Shown in pieces: positions 6,634 to 12,529 of a stretch of DNA of 12,529 nt. The translations under genes were made by a program, and so were the position numbers. The DNA is from Chloroflexota bacterium. GTDB taxonomy: Bacteria; Chloroflexota; Anaerolineae; Aggregatilineales; UBA3940. The stretch is from positions 1 through 12,529 of the forward strand of contig JAHEME010000003.1 in NCBI GenBank assembly GCA_024643825.1. The letters are read 5' to 3'. Positions within the stretch are counted from its first letter, which is position 1. Every line of letters begins with the position of its first letter. The notes beneath the pieces are model-generated. The model saw only the letters and a program-made list of their open reading frames with translations. It did not search any database and was not told the origin of the DNA.

Positions 6634-6707
6634 GGGCGGTTAGCTCAGTTGGCTAGAGCGCGTCGTTGACATCGACGAGGTCATAGGTTCGAGTCCTATA
6701 CCGCCCA
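6634..6707 (+). tRNA. tRNA-Val (anticodon GAC)
   Basis: A full cloverleaf can be drawn. The acceptor arms GGGCGGT (6634-6640) and ACCGCCC (6700-6706) pair perfectly. The D arm is GCTC/GAGC. The anticodon stem CGTCG/CGACG encloses TTGACAT with anticodon GAC at 6668-6670. The T arm is ATAGG-TTCGAGT-CCTAT. The discriminator is A6707 and the CCA end is not encoded. It reads the valine codons GUC and GUU. It has its own promoter and a downstream hairpin. Confidence 0.97.
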
Positions 6708-6714
6708 CAAAAAC

Positions 6715-6748
6715 GCGCCGACGGGGTAGCCTCGTTCGGCGCTTCTTG
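6715..6748 (+). terminator. Hairpin terminator of tRNA-Val
   Basis: GCGCCGA (6715-6721) pairs with TCGGCGC (6736-6742). The stem continues inward through CGGG/CTCG with one bulged T. It begins eight bases after the tRNA. The following TTCTTGTT is T-rich but interrupted, so termination may be moderate. Confidence 0.7.
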
Positions 6749-6761
6749 TTACTTGTGTGAC

Positions 6762-6797
6762 AAAAATAACAAGAGGGCCACAAGACTGTGACCCTCT
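6762..6797 (-). terminator. Terminator of tRNA-Gln
   Basis: On the - strand AGAGGG and CCCTCT (6797-6792 and 6777-6772) pair, with CACA/TGTG continuing inside after one mismatch. TTGTTATTTTTG follows. It begins seven bases after the tRNA end. The hairpin would also form in read-through from tRNA-Val on the other strand, but there it lacks a T-run. Confidence 0.75.
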
Positions 6798-6803
6798 CAA
6801 CGA

Positions 6804-6875
6804 CTGGGGAGGCAGGATTCGAACCTGCGATACCCGGCTCCAAAGGCCGGTGCCTTGCCGCTTGGCCACTCCCCA
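6804..6875 (-). tRNA. tRNA-Gln (anticodon TTG)
   Basis: Read on the - strand, the acceptor arms TGGGGAG and CTCCCCA pair fully, starting with the weak U1-A72 pair typical of glutamine tRNAs, and the discriminator is G (6804). The anticodon stem CCGGC/GCCGG encloses CTTTGGA with anticodon TTG (6843-6841). The T arm is GCAGG-TTCGAAT-CCTGC. The CCA end is not encoded. It reads the codons CAA and CAG. It faces tRNA-Val, with about 95 bases between them holding both terminators. Confidence 0.96.
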
Positions 6876-6883
6876 TGATGGGG
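6871..6883. repeat. 13-base palindrome at the 5' end of tRNA-Gln
   Basis: CCCCAT-G-ATGGGG is a perfect inverted repeat that covers the first bases of tRNA-Gln and its leader, in the space between this tRNA and hemW. It could be an operator, or in the precursor RNA a leader pairing that competes with the acceptor stem. The acceptor half is dictated by the tRNA, so only the leader half is free to mean anything. Confidence 0.4.
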
Positions 6884-6886
6884 CAA

Positions 6887-6915
6887 ATTGTACCATAGGG
6901 ACTCTATGACAACAA
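6887..6915 (-). promoter_or_regulatory. Possible promoter of tRNA-Gln
   Basis: On the - strand TACAAT (6892-6887) is a 5/6 match to a -10 box and ends 11 bases before the tRNA. TTGTTG 17 bases upstream (6915-6910) is only a weak -35. The -35 would lie inside the first codons of hemW. Confidence 0.5.
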
Positions 6916-8138
6916 CCATGCCAACAGGTGTCGGTAAAGAGCAAGGACTTCAGGACAAAGCCGCTTCGATGAGTCTGTACGTCCATATCCCATTCTGCCA
7001 GACGCGCTGTTCGTACTGCGCATTTAATACCTATACAGGCATGGATGATCTAATCGAGCCATTTATAACGGCCCTGTGTCGAGAAGCGGCACTTGTTGCC
7101 CGGAGCGCGCCTATTCCGATCCCAACTGCCCACACACTATACTTCGGCGGTGGTACGCCCTCCTTACTAAGCCCTGAACAAGTTGAGAAGATCATCACCA
7201 CATTTCGGGAACAGATTGACCTGACTGACGACGCAGAGGTCACGCTGGAAGTCAATCCGGGAACAGCGAACGCAGCCAAACTTGCGGCATTGCGATCTGC
7301 TGGCGTTAATCGTTTGAGCATCGGGGTGCAGAGTGCGCATCAAAGCGATCTGGTGATGTTCAATCGGAGCCATAACTTTGCAGAAGCTCGCGCAGCATTT
7401 GACGCGGCTCGTGCCACCGGATACGACAACGTGAGCATTGATCTGATGTATGGACTGCCAAATCAGACTCATGCCGATTGGCGCAGTACGCTCGAACAAA
7501 CATTACCGTGGCAGCCCGACCATGTATCGCTGTATAGCCTGACTCTGGAACCAAACACACTGCTGAGTTGGCAAGTCCATCAGGGAGCATACCCATATCC
7601 CGATACCGACCTAGCAGCCGATATGTATGACGATGCCCGTGAAATGACCAGCCGGATGGGCTTGGCCCAGTACGAAATCTCAAACTGGGCCGTGTCCGGA
7701 AAAGAATCACGACATAATTGCCAATACTGGTTAAATCTCCCGTTCCTGGGTTTTGGGCCGGGCGCTCATGGAGCAGCCAGCGGCTTTCGCTATTGGAATA
7801 TAAGAACGATCAAGGATTATATTGACAGGGTAGATAAGGGTACAGAGAAGTCGTATCCATTTTCACCCGCGCTGGCTGAATTTGAATCGATCTCACATGA
7901 TGTCGCCTTGGCAGAAACAATCATTCTGGGGCTGCGTCTGGTGCGGCGCGGGGTCAGCTATATAGAATTCGAGGAGCGATTTTCAATGAATCCTCATGAT
8001 CTGTGGGGCGCGACAATTGTAAAGTTGGCCGAACAAGAACTTCTGATGGAGGCAAAAGGCAAGCTATATCTAACTGAGAAGGCCTATTTGATCAGCAATC
8101 GAGTATTCGTTGAGTTTTACCCAGATGGCGATCAGTGA
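6906..8138 (+). CDS. hemW: HemW, radical SAM heme chaperone
   Basis: HemW-type proteins bind S-adenosylmethionine and a 4Fe-4S cluster and deliver heme to respiratory enzymes; they were long annotated as oxygen-independent coproporphyrinogen oxidase. The cluster motif CQTRCSYC gives C31, C35 and C38, preceded by YVHIPF as in the family. YFGGGTPS (79-86) is the glycine-rich SAM-binding motif. LSIGVQS, NVSIDLMYGLP and HVSLYSLTLEP follow in the usual order. LGFGPGAHG introduces the C-terminal domain. The 410-residue length and the CxxxCxxC spacing with Phe after the last Cys-Ala fit HemW better than HemN. ATG 6906 is chosen. ATG 6918 and ATG 6969, right at MSLYVHIPF, are alternatives, because the first 22 residues look unconserved. 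The 3' end overlaps the facing prenyl synthase gene by seven bases. Confidence 0.93.
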   Translation: MTTTMPTGVGKEQGLQDKAASMSLYVHIPFCQTRCSYCAFNTYTGMDDLIEPFITALCREAALVARSAPIPIPTAHTLYFGGGTPSLLSPEQVEKIITTFREQIDLTDDAEVTLEVNPGTANAAKLAALRSAGVNRLSIGVQSAHQSDLVMFNRSHNFAEARAAFDAARATGYDNVSIDLMYGLPNQTHADWRSTLEQTLPWQPDHVSLYSLTLEPNTLLSWQVHQGAYPYPDTDLAADMYDDAREMTSRMGLAQYEISNWAVSGKESRHNCQYWLNLPFLGFGPGAHGAASGFRYWNIRTIKDYIDRVDKGTEKSYPFSPALAEFESISHDVALAETIILGLRLVRRGVSYIEFEERFSMNPHDLWGATIVKLAEQELLMEAKGKLYLTEKAYLISNRVFVEFYPDGDQ

Positions 8139-9154
8139 TCACGGTTCAACAAAGAATCAACCAACTCATAGAGAGCTTCGCCAGCTGCGTGATCAGGCGA
8201 TAGAGCTTCCAGATGGGAGACAGTCTGGCGAGAATAATCCTGGGCTACTGCTTCGGCGTATTCGCGCGCTTCTACCTCTGCCAGTAGGCGGACGGCATGA
8301 CGCACTTTTTCTTCGGTCATAACTTCAGCCGCATATACGTCTTGTAGTTCTTCACTCCTGGCAAGCCCGTAAAGAACGGGCAGCGTCTTTTTGCGCTCCC
8401 GAATATCAACAGCCGATTCCTTTCCGATCACATCGGACTCGCCCCAGATGTCCAGAATATCATCCAAAACCTGAAACGCCAGCCCCAGATTTCTCCCGAA
8501 CGCGCGATAGTGTTCGGCTTCGTCGTCACTGGCTCCCCCGGACAGCGCGCCCATCTGTGCGGCAGCAGCAATGAGGGCCGCCGTTTTGCCGGAGATCATA
8601 TCGAGATATTCTGCTGCGCTTACATCATCACGGGTTTCAAAACTCATATCGAGATGCTGTCCTCGCGTGAGGTCGAGGCAGGTCTCGTCAAGAATCTGGA
8701 GCAGTCGAACCAGAACCGCCGGATCACTGGCGGGACCTGCCAGCCTGGGGATGGCAAGATGAGCCAGTGCAAACATCGCATCCCCGGCATTAATCCCCTG
8801 TTCCAAGCCCCATAGCGTCCATGCAGTTGGCTTATTGCGGCGAAGAGGGCTTCCATCCTGAATATCATCATGCAGCAGAGAAAAATTATGGATTAGTTCT
8901 ACTGCTGCCGCAGAGGAACGGCCCTGATCGTGAGAGCCACAAACGGCTTCACAGGTCAAAAGCGTGAGCAGCGGGCGCACCCTCTTGGCGCGACCATCGT
9001 CAACAGGTTCGCCTTCCGCATCTACCCAGCCCATATGATAGTGCAACATGCGATAAAACAGCGGGGGGAAGCCATCACCCGGTGTTAGGACATTCCTTAG
9101 ATCCTGCTCAACGATCGGAAGAAGACGAGTCGTATACTCGGCAAGAGAGGCCAT
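8132..9154 (-). CDS. Short-chain polyprenyl diphosphate synthase (FPP/GGPP type)
   Basis: This trans-prenyl synthase condenses isopentenyl diphosphate onto an allylic diphosphate. The 340-residue protein has the first aspartate motif DDIQD (D96, D97, D100), followed by GSPLRR, and the second, DDILD (D231, D232, D235). KRVRP (57-61) provides upstream basic residues and GK (189-190) the lysine. The first motif is the plain DDxxD without the two-residue insertion of typical bacterial FPP and GGPP synthases. The fifth residue before it is F91, a position that limits chain length in the family. This fits a C15-C20 product, but I cannot fix which. ATG 9154 overlaps the TAA of fni by one base (TAATG). 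An upstream in-frame extension to 9250 runs inside fni and looks spurious. Supply by fni and use here make a coherent operon. Confidence 0.92.
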   Translation of the reverse strand: MASLAEYTTRLLPIVEQDLRNVLTPGDGFPPLFYRMLHYHMGWVDAEGEPVDDGRAKRVRPLLTLLTCEAVCGSHDQGRSSAAAVELIHNFSLLHDDIQDGSPLRRNKPTAWTLWGLEQGINAGDAMFALAHLAIPRLAGPASDPAVLVRLLQILDETCLDLTRGQHLDMSFETRDDVSAAEYLDMISGKTAALIAAAAQMGALSGGASDDEAEHYRAFGRNLGLAFQVLDDILDIWGESDVIGKESAVDIRERKKTLPVLYGLARSEELQDVYAAEVMTEEKVRHAVRLLAEVEAREYAEAVAQDYSRQTVSHLEALSPDHAAGEALYELVDSLLNRDH

Positions 9155-10215
9155 TATTGTTTTGCCTGGGGTAGTTCGCCATCTCGAATCAAGGGGGTCT
9201 TCTGTAATACATCCAGCGTAGAGGCACTCACACAGAGCATTGCAATACAAAGCTGCGCGCTCAAGATACGGATTTCCTCATCAAGAGCTTCAGGAGATTG
9301 GGCAGCGGCTCGCAGAAACGGGCCCGCGATTCCCCCCAGCGTGGCTCCAAGCCCGATGCACTTGGCAATATCAATGCCATCCCGCAGGCCGCCGCTGGCG
9401 AACAGTGGCAGCGATGGCGCTCCCCGGCGTGCCATCTGTAAAGATTCAGCCGTTGGGATTCCCCAATCAGCAAAGGATCGAGCGACTTTTGCATGGAATG
9501 CTGATGGGGCACGATGATACTCTACTTCGCTCCAGGAGGTTCCTCCAGAACCAGCAACGTCAATTGCAGAAACACCTATTCCCGCTAGTTGTCGCGCCAC
9601 CTGTTCGGAGATTCCCCATCCAACTTCCTTGACAACTACCGGAACAGATAGCTGCTGACATACAGCTTCGATCTTGTGGAGAAGTCCACTCCATTGCGTG
9701 TCACCCTCCGGCTGCACAGACTCTTGAAGTACGTTGAGATGCAGGATGAGGGCGTCGGCCTCTGCAATCTCAACCGCGCGGCGGCATTCATCGACACCAT
9801 AGCCATAGTTGAGTTGAACAGCTCCCAGATTAGCAAAAAGAAGGATGTCTGGCGCAATATGGCGCACCTGAAAGGTGGGGATTAGTTCCGGCTTTTCGAT
9901 AGCAGCACGCATCGAGCCAAGCCCCATAGCAATGCGATGCTCTTGCGCTCCTGCTGCAAGAACCTGATTGATTCGCAGCGCCTCTTCTGTTCCTCCGGTC
10001 ATCGAAGAGATCAGCAGGGGCGTATCAAGTTTGCGCCCGAATAGCGATAAACTGGTATCTATTGCGTGGATGTCCAGTTCAGGCAGGGCCTGATGGACAA
10101 AACGAAATCGTTCCAGCCCTGTTGTAAGTCGCGGAAACTGTACATTCTCTTCCAGGTTGATGCGGATATGATCCGCTTTCCGCTGGTCAGTCTGGCTTGT
10201 CGTAACTTTCGCCAT
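9154..10215 (-). CDS. fni: Type 2 isopentenyl-diphosphate delta-isomerase (FMN)
   Basis: Fni interconverts isopentenyl and dimethylallyl diphosphate using FMN, a flavin reductant and Mg2+, in the cytoplasm. The 353-residue protein follows the family from end to end: RKADHIRI (12-19), PLLISSMTGG (66-75), MGLGSMRA (97-104), FANLGAVQLNYG (127-138), LHLNVLQE (158-165), VVVKEVGWGIS with K196, VAGSGGTSW (220-228) and FASGGLRDG (272-280). The glycine-rich segments are FMN phosphate-binding loops of the TIM barrel, and Q164-E165 lie where the family has its conserved active-site Gln/Glu. AAAGGA about 10 bases before the ATG serves as ribosome binding site. It is the first gene of a two-gene operon with the prenyl synthase, joined by TAATG, and has its own promoter upstream. 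Confidence 0.95.
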   Translation of the reverse strand: MAKVTTSQTDQRKADHIRINLEENVQFPRLTTGLERFRFVHQALPELDIHAIDTSLSLFGRKLDTPLLISSMTGGTEEALRINQVLAAGAQEHRIAMGLGSMRAAIEKPELIPTFQVRHIAPDILLFANLGAVQLNYGYGVDECRRAVEIAEADALILHLNVLQESVQPEGDTQWSGLLHKIEAVCQQLSVPVVVKEVGWGISEQVARQLAGIGVSAIDVAGSGGTSWSEVEYHRAPSAFHAKVARSFADWGIPTAESLQMARRGAPSLPLFASGGLRDGIDIAKCIGLGATLGGIAGPFLRAAAQSPEALDEEIRILSAQLCIAMLCVSASTLDVLQKTPLIRDGELPQAKQ

Positions 10216-10245
10216 CAGGAAGTGTTCCTTTGGTTGGATGAGGGA

Positions 10246-10275
10246 ATCTTACCAATCGGCATGATCCCCTGTCAA
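10246..10275 (-). promoter_or_regulatory. Promoter of the fni-prenyl synthase operon
   Basis: On the - strand a perfect TTGACA (10275-10270) is followed after 18 bases by TAAGAT (10251-10246), a 4/6 match. The transcript would start about 25 bases before the fni start codon. Confidence 0.65.
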
Positions 10276-10360
10276 ACCTATTATCTTCAACCTCAGCGAA
10301 TTGTTGGAGGTGACAAATAGGCATGGTAAACTTCACCCTGGCATAAGGCATTTAATTCTT

Positions 10361-10366
10361 GGAGGA
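10361..10366 (+). promoter_or_regulatory. Ribosome binding site that fixes the acpP start
   Basis: GGAGGA lies six bases before ATG 10373. It excludes the longer in-frame TTG start at 10301, which would add 24 residues unlike any acyl carrier protein. Confidence 0.85.
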
Positions 10367-10372
10367 TATGAC

Positions 10373-10612
10373 ATGAGCACAGAAGAACGTGTGCGAAAGA
10401 TCATTGTAGAACTTCTTGGAAAAGAAGACAGCGAGATCACTCTGGAGGCGAGCTTCCGGGATGACCTTGAAGCAGACTCTCTCGATCTGGTTGAGCTAAT
10501 CATGGAATTCGAGAGTGAGTTTGGCGGAGAGATCTCTGACGAGGAAGCCCAGAAGATCGTCACTGTCGGGGATGCCGTCACCTATCTCGACGAGAAGATG
10601 GCGAAGTCCTAA
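10373..10612 (+). CDS. acpP: Acyl carrier protein
   Basis: Acyl carrier protein carries growing fatty acids as thioesters on a 4'-phosphopantetheine arm in the cytoplasm. The 79-residue acidic protein has the attachment motif EADSLDLVEL with S36, and the family pattern RVRKIIVELL, FRDDLEADSLD and EFESEFGGEISDEEAQKI over its helices. Length and motif spacing are standard for type II fatty acid synthesis. It stands alone, with no fab genes in the window, and is divergent from fni with 157 bases between the two. I could not find a convincing -35/-10 pair on this strand. TATTAT at 10279-10284 and TTGTTG at 10301-10306 are weak candidates for separate promoters. A strong terminator follows. Confidence 0.95.
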   Translation: MSTEERVRKIIVELLGKEDSEITLEASFRDDLEADSLDLVELIMEFESEFGGEISDEEAQKIVTVGDAVTYLDEKMAKS

Positions 10613-10637
10613 CCAGTATTTGCTGCAAGATGCGCAC

Positions 10638-10664
10638 ACGGGTCAGACATCCTGACCCGTTTTT
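10638..10664 (+). terminator. Rho-independent terminator of acpP
   Basis: ACGGGTCAG (10638-10646) pairs perfectly with CTGACCCGT (10652-10660) around a five-base loop, with TTTTT at 10660-10664. It starts 25 bases after the acpP stop. The 3' part of the hairpin also encodes the last codons of the facing membrane protein gene, whose stop codon is at 10645-10643. Confidence 0.9.
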
Positions 10665-11314
10665 GTTGCCAGGGATCGCCCTGGTGGGAAAGTGCCAATA
10701 ACGAAACTGCCCCCCTCCAGGATCACACTCAAGATCGCTCCGGCAAGAAAACTTACGAACCCCCAACCTGCCCTGATCGGCGTCCCAAAGAGAGCAGAGA
10801 ACGGTTCACGCAATGCTGAATACGCATAAAGCGCCGCCCCCAGGGAAGCGAGAGTGAGAATCATTTGTGCGCCCTGTACGGCATGAGCCGGCAGTTTCTC
10901 CATGAGGAGTGACAACCCCACACCGATTATGGTAAGGCTTGCAATCAGGAATCGTAGGCCATACGAGTCGGAATTCCACAGTTGAAGCACAAAGGGATAG
11001 GGCGGCAGTAACAGAAACCCAGGAAGCAGGGCAGTCAGAACAATAAGCCAGCGCCTCCATGCTTTCTGAATACTCAGTCCCTTCCAGGCGGCAGCAATAG
11101 AGAGCAATGCGACGGACAGCCGCAGAATATCCGGCATAGAGTGCAGAGCGCCGCTTCGCACTTCGGGTAAGAAGGTTGCCCATTCTGCCAGATCAATCGC
11201 ATTTTGTCGCAGGGCAACCGCCTCGGCAGGAATCCATGCCCCCCAAATCCCAATCCAGGCGGCAAACAAGACTACATGGCTCATTCGATCAATCGATCTA
11301 TTCTCTACCATCAT
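10643..11314 (-). CDS. Multi-span membrane protein coupled to the AAA+ ATPase gene, unknown function
   Basis: This 223-residue protein has about six hydrophobic segments, near residues 12-30, 62-79, 87-108, 119-137, 147-167 and 184-208, and a short basic tail. I see no enzyme or transporter motif and do not recognise the family. The start overlaps the stop of the ATPase gene as ATGA (11314-11311), so its translation is probably coupled to that gene. A second ATG at 11311 directly follows. A run of G's just before the start (GGGGGC) may help ribosome binding. Co-expression suggests that the ATPase and this protein work together, perhaps at the membrane, but this is inference from arrangement. 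The last codons lie inside the acpP terminator hairpin. Confidence 0.82.
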   Translation of the reverse strand: MMVENRSIDRMSHVVLFAAWIGIWGAWIPAEAVALRQNAIDLAEWATFLPEVRSGALHSMPDILRLSVALLSIAAAWKGLSIQKAWRRWLIVLTALLPGFLLLPPYPFVLQLWNSDSYGLRFLIASLTIIGVGLSLLMEKLPAHAVQGAQMILTLASLGAALYAYSALREPFSALFGTPIRAGWGFVSFLAGAILSVILEGGSFVIGTFPPGRSLATKTGQDV

Positions 11315-12522
11315 GCCCCCAGCTTCCCAAGCAAATCCGCGATCTGCTCATCCTCAGTGGACTGATCGGTGAAAAACGAGTCGATGAACTCGCTGCGGCG
11401 CATGCGGAGTGCCATCGGCGCAATGGTCTGAATATCCTCTAGCGTGACCTCAAGGCGTTTATCGGCAGCGGCATAGGCGCGTGCGGCTTCAAATAGCGCG
11501 AATTCGGCTCGATGGGAGTGAATTCTCAGTGCTTTTACCAGATCAAGTCCAGCAGATCGAATTGCAGGAGGCAGTTCTACTTGATTCAAGATTTCTTGCG
11601 CCTCGATGATGTCTTCTCTCGCATCATAGGTATCTTCCTGGAATAGATGAATGAATGCACGTGGTGTCTTTCGAAACGTGCGTACTCTCTCATACACGAG
11701 CTGACGCTCTGAAGACTCAAACAGTCCACTTACCAGCACCCTGAGTCCAAATCGATCCAGAATCTGAGGGCGAAGATGACCCTCCTCTGGATTCATCGAA
11801 CCGATGAGGGCCAGGCGTGCGCGATAGGTGGCAGTCATCGGGCCTCTCCGCACCGTGTAATGACCCTGTGCAGCCGCATCAAGGATCGCATCCACGATTT
11901 CATCATTCAACAGGTTCACTTCGTCTACATAGAGCAGGTTTCGATCTGCTCTTGAGAGGATTCCTCGATCCAGCCGAACCCGGTTTTGCTGAAGCGCAAT
12001 GCGCTCATTGATTCCGCCAACGACGTCCTCCATCCGTGCATTTAGCGGAAGCTCCATTAACTTCACCGAGGTACGTCGGGTGATGGTCTCACCAGCCGCC
12101 AGCTTTGCGGAACATTCTTCACATACTCCATCCGGGCCTAATGTTTCATAGTCTTCTGGCATGTCGCCAAACTGACAGGTGCTTTCTTCAATCGTGGGCA
12201 GAAGATCGCTCAAACCACGCGCGGCAGTAGTCTTCCCGGTACCACGCGGGCCGATCAACAGAGCGCCTCCAATGAGCGGATTGATCACCGTAAGGAGGAG
12301 GGCCGTGCGCATCTCCACCTGCCCGACCAGCGCCATGAAGGGGAAAGGAAGATGCTCTGCCAGTCCCATATCTTCGGGATGTACATCAAGTACCCGCTTC
12401 GATGTACGTCCTTCCAGAAGGCGCATTAAGATTGAAGTCGGTGGCCCATCACTACCAGCAAGGAGATGTTCAGGGATTTCCTTGCTGGGTGTTTCGTGCT
12501 GTTCTTTTTCGGTGTCGGACAT
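11311..12522 (-). CDS. ChlI/MoxR-type AAA+ ATPase (magnesium chelatase subunit I-like)
   Basis: This 403-residue protein belongs to the AAA+ clade that contains magnesium chelatase ATPase subunits and MoxR chaperones. VGQVEMRTALLLTVINP (66-82) precedes Walker A GPRGTGKTT (91-99). Walker B is LLYVDE (196-201). GSMNPEEG (241-248) carries the sensor 1 asparagine N244 and DRFGLRV (256-262) the likely arginine finger R257. A C-terminal helical region continues from about 300. Between Walker A and B lies a segment with C116, C134 and C137 (VCEEC), which could bind a metal. Classic partners, the ChlD subunit with a VWA domain and ChlH, are not in the window, so a pigment role is unsupported. ATG 12522 is the first ATG. 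GTG 12525 directly precedes it and the frame is open to the window edge, so the true start may lie outside. The downstream membrane protein overlaps as ATGA. Confidence 0.88.
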   Translation of the reverse strand: MSDTEKEQHETPSKEIPEHLLAGSDGPPTSILMRLLEGRTSKRVLDVHPEDMGLAEHLPFPFMALVGQVEMRTALLLTVINPLIGGALLIGPRGTGKTTAARGLSDLLPTIEESTCQFGDMPEDYETLGPDGVCEECSAKLAAGETITRRTSVKLMELPLNARMEDVVGGINERIALQQNRVRLDRGILSRADRNLLYVDEVNLLNDEIVDAILDAAAQGHYTVRRGPMTATYRARLALIGSMNPEEGHLRPQILDRFGLRVLVSGLFESSERQLVYERVRTFRKTPRAFIHLFQEDTYDAREDIIEAQEILNQVELPPAIRSAGLDLVKALRIHSHRAEFALFEAARAYAAADKRLEVTLEDIQTIAPMALRMRRSEFIDSFFTDQSTEDEQIADLLGKLGA

Positions 12523-12529
12523 CACAAAT

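Noticed and set aside
7031..7710. Long open frames on the - strand opposite hemW.
   Set aside because: They are shadows of the hemW coding sequence, with no ribosome binding sites or recognisable domains.
6804..8138. A link between the tRNA beside hemW and heme synthesis from glutamyl-tRNA.
   Set aside because: The anticodon loop gives TTG, which is glutamine; the heme precursor pathway uses tRNA-Glu.
9155..9250. A longer start for the prenyl synthase, adding 32 residues.
   Set aside because: The extension lies within the fni coding region, is cysteine-rich and unlike the family. ATG 9154 in the TAATG overlap fits better.
6906..12522. HemW, a GGPP-type synthase and a ChlI-like ATPase as parts of a chlorophyll gene cluster.
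   Set aside because: No gene specific to bacteriochlorophyll synthesis is seen, the genes lie in several separate transcription units on both strands, and each is also common in non-phototrophs.
1..12529. Mobile elements, CRISPR arrays, defence systems or phage genes.
   Set aside because: I looked for spaced direct repeats, terminal inverted repeats, and transposase, integrase or nuclease motifs, and saw none. The tRNA genes show no duplicated 3' end that would suggest an integrated element.

Overview
The window reads as ordinary chromosome of a free-living bacterium with roughly balanced base composition. Most of it is housekeeping: gyrase subunit B, an acyl carrier protein, a family 4 uracil-DNA glycosylase, two tRNAs, the HemW heme chaperone and two isoprenoid genes. 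The combination of an FMN-type (type 2) isopentenyl diphosphate isomerase, a DDxxD-type short-chain prenyl synthase, a stand-alone SWIM zinc-finger protein and a ChlI-like AAA+ ATPase beside a membrane protein makes me lean towards Chloroflexota. That placement is inference from gene content and is not proven here. I see no transposon, phage, CRISPR or other sign of mobility.

Left part (1-3000): a + strand pair, the uracil-DNA glycosylase (166-795) and a 55-residue single-span membrane protein (815-982), meets a - strand pair end to end. The - strand pair is a DUF1232 (YkvA-like) membrane protein (2452-2862) followed by a sensor histidine kinase (1002-2411) with no response regulator beside it. 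The DUF1232 gene is divergent from a six-span membrane protein of unknown role (3013-4041), and the two probable promoters share one -35 region.

Middle (4099-6880): gyrB with a clear terminator. Then comes a promoter with a 14-codon leader frame and a terminator-like hairpin ahead of a 78-residue SWIM zinc-finger gene. A very compact block follows, in which that gene's terminator runs into the promoter of tRNA-Val(GAC), and tRNA-Gln(TTG) lies on the opposite strand facing it. Each tRNA has its own hairpin terminator.

Right part (6906-12529): hemW on + overlaps by 7 bases the end of a - strand isoprenoid operon. In that operon fni (C5 isomerase) is joined by a TAATG stop/start overlap to a prenyl synthase that would use its products. 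acpP lies divergently upstream on +, and its terminator hairpin coincides with the last codons of the facing gene. The window closes with a - strand pair, a ChlI/MoxR-type ATPase and a membrane protein, joined by an ATGA overlap; the start of the ATPase gene is at the window edge.

The points most worth a second look are: a sliding-clamp-binding motif at the very C-terminus of the glycosylase, the possible attenuator ahead of the SWIM gene, the coupled ATPase/membrane-protein pair, the small membrane protein behind the glycosylase, and the kinase/DUF1232 pairing.
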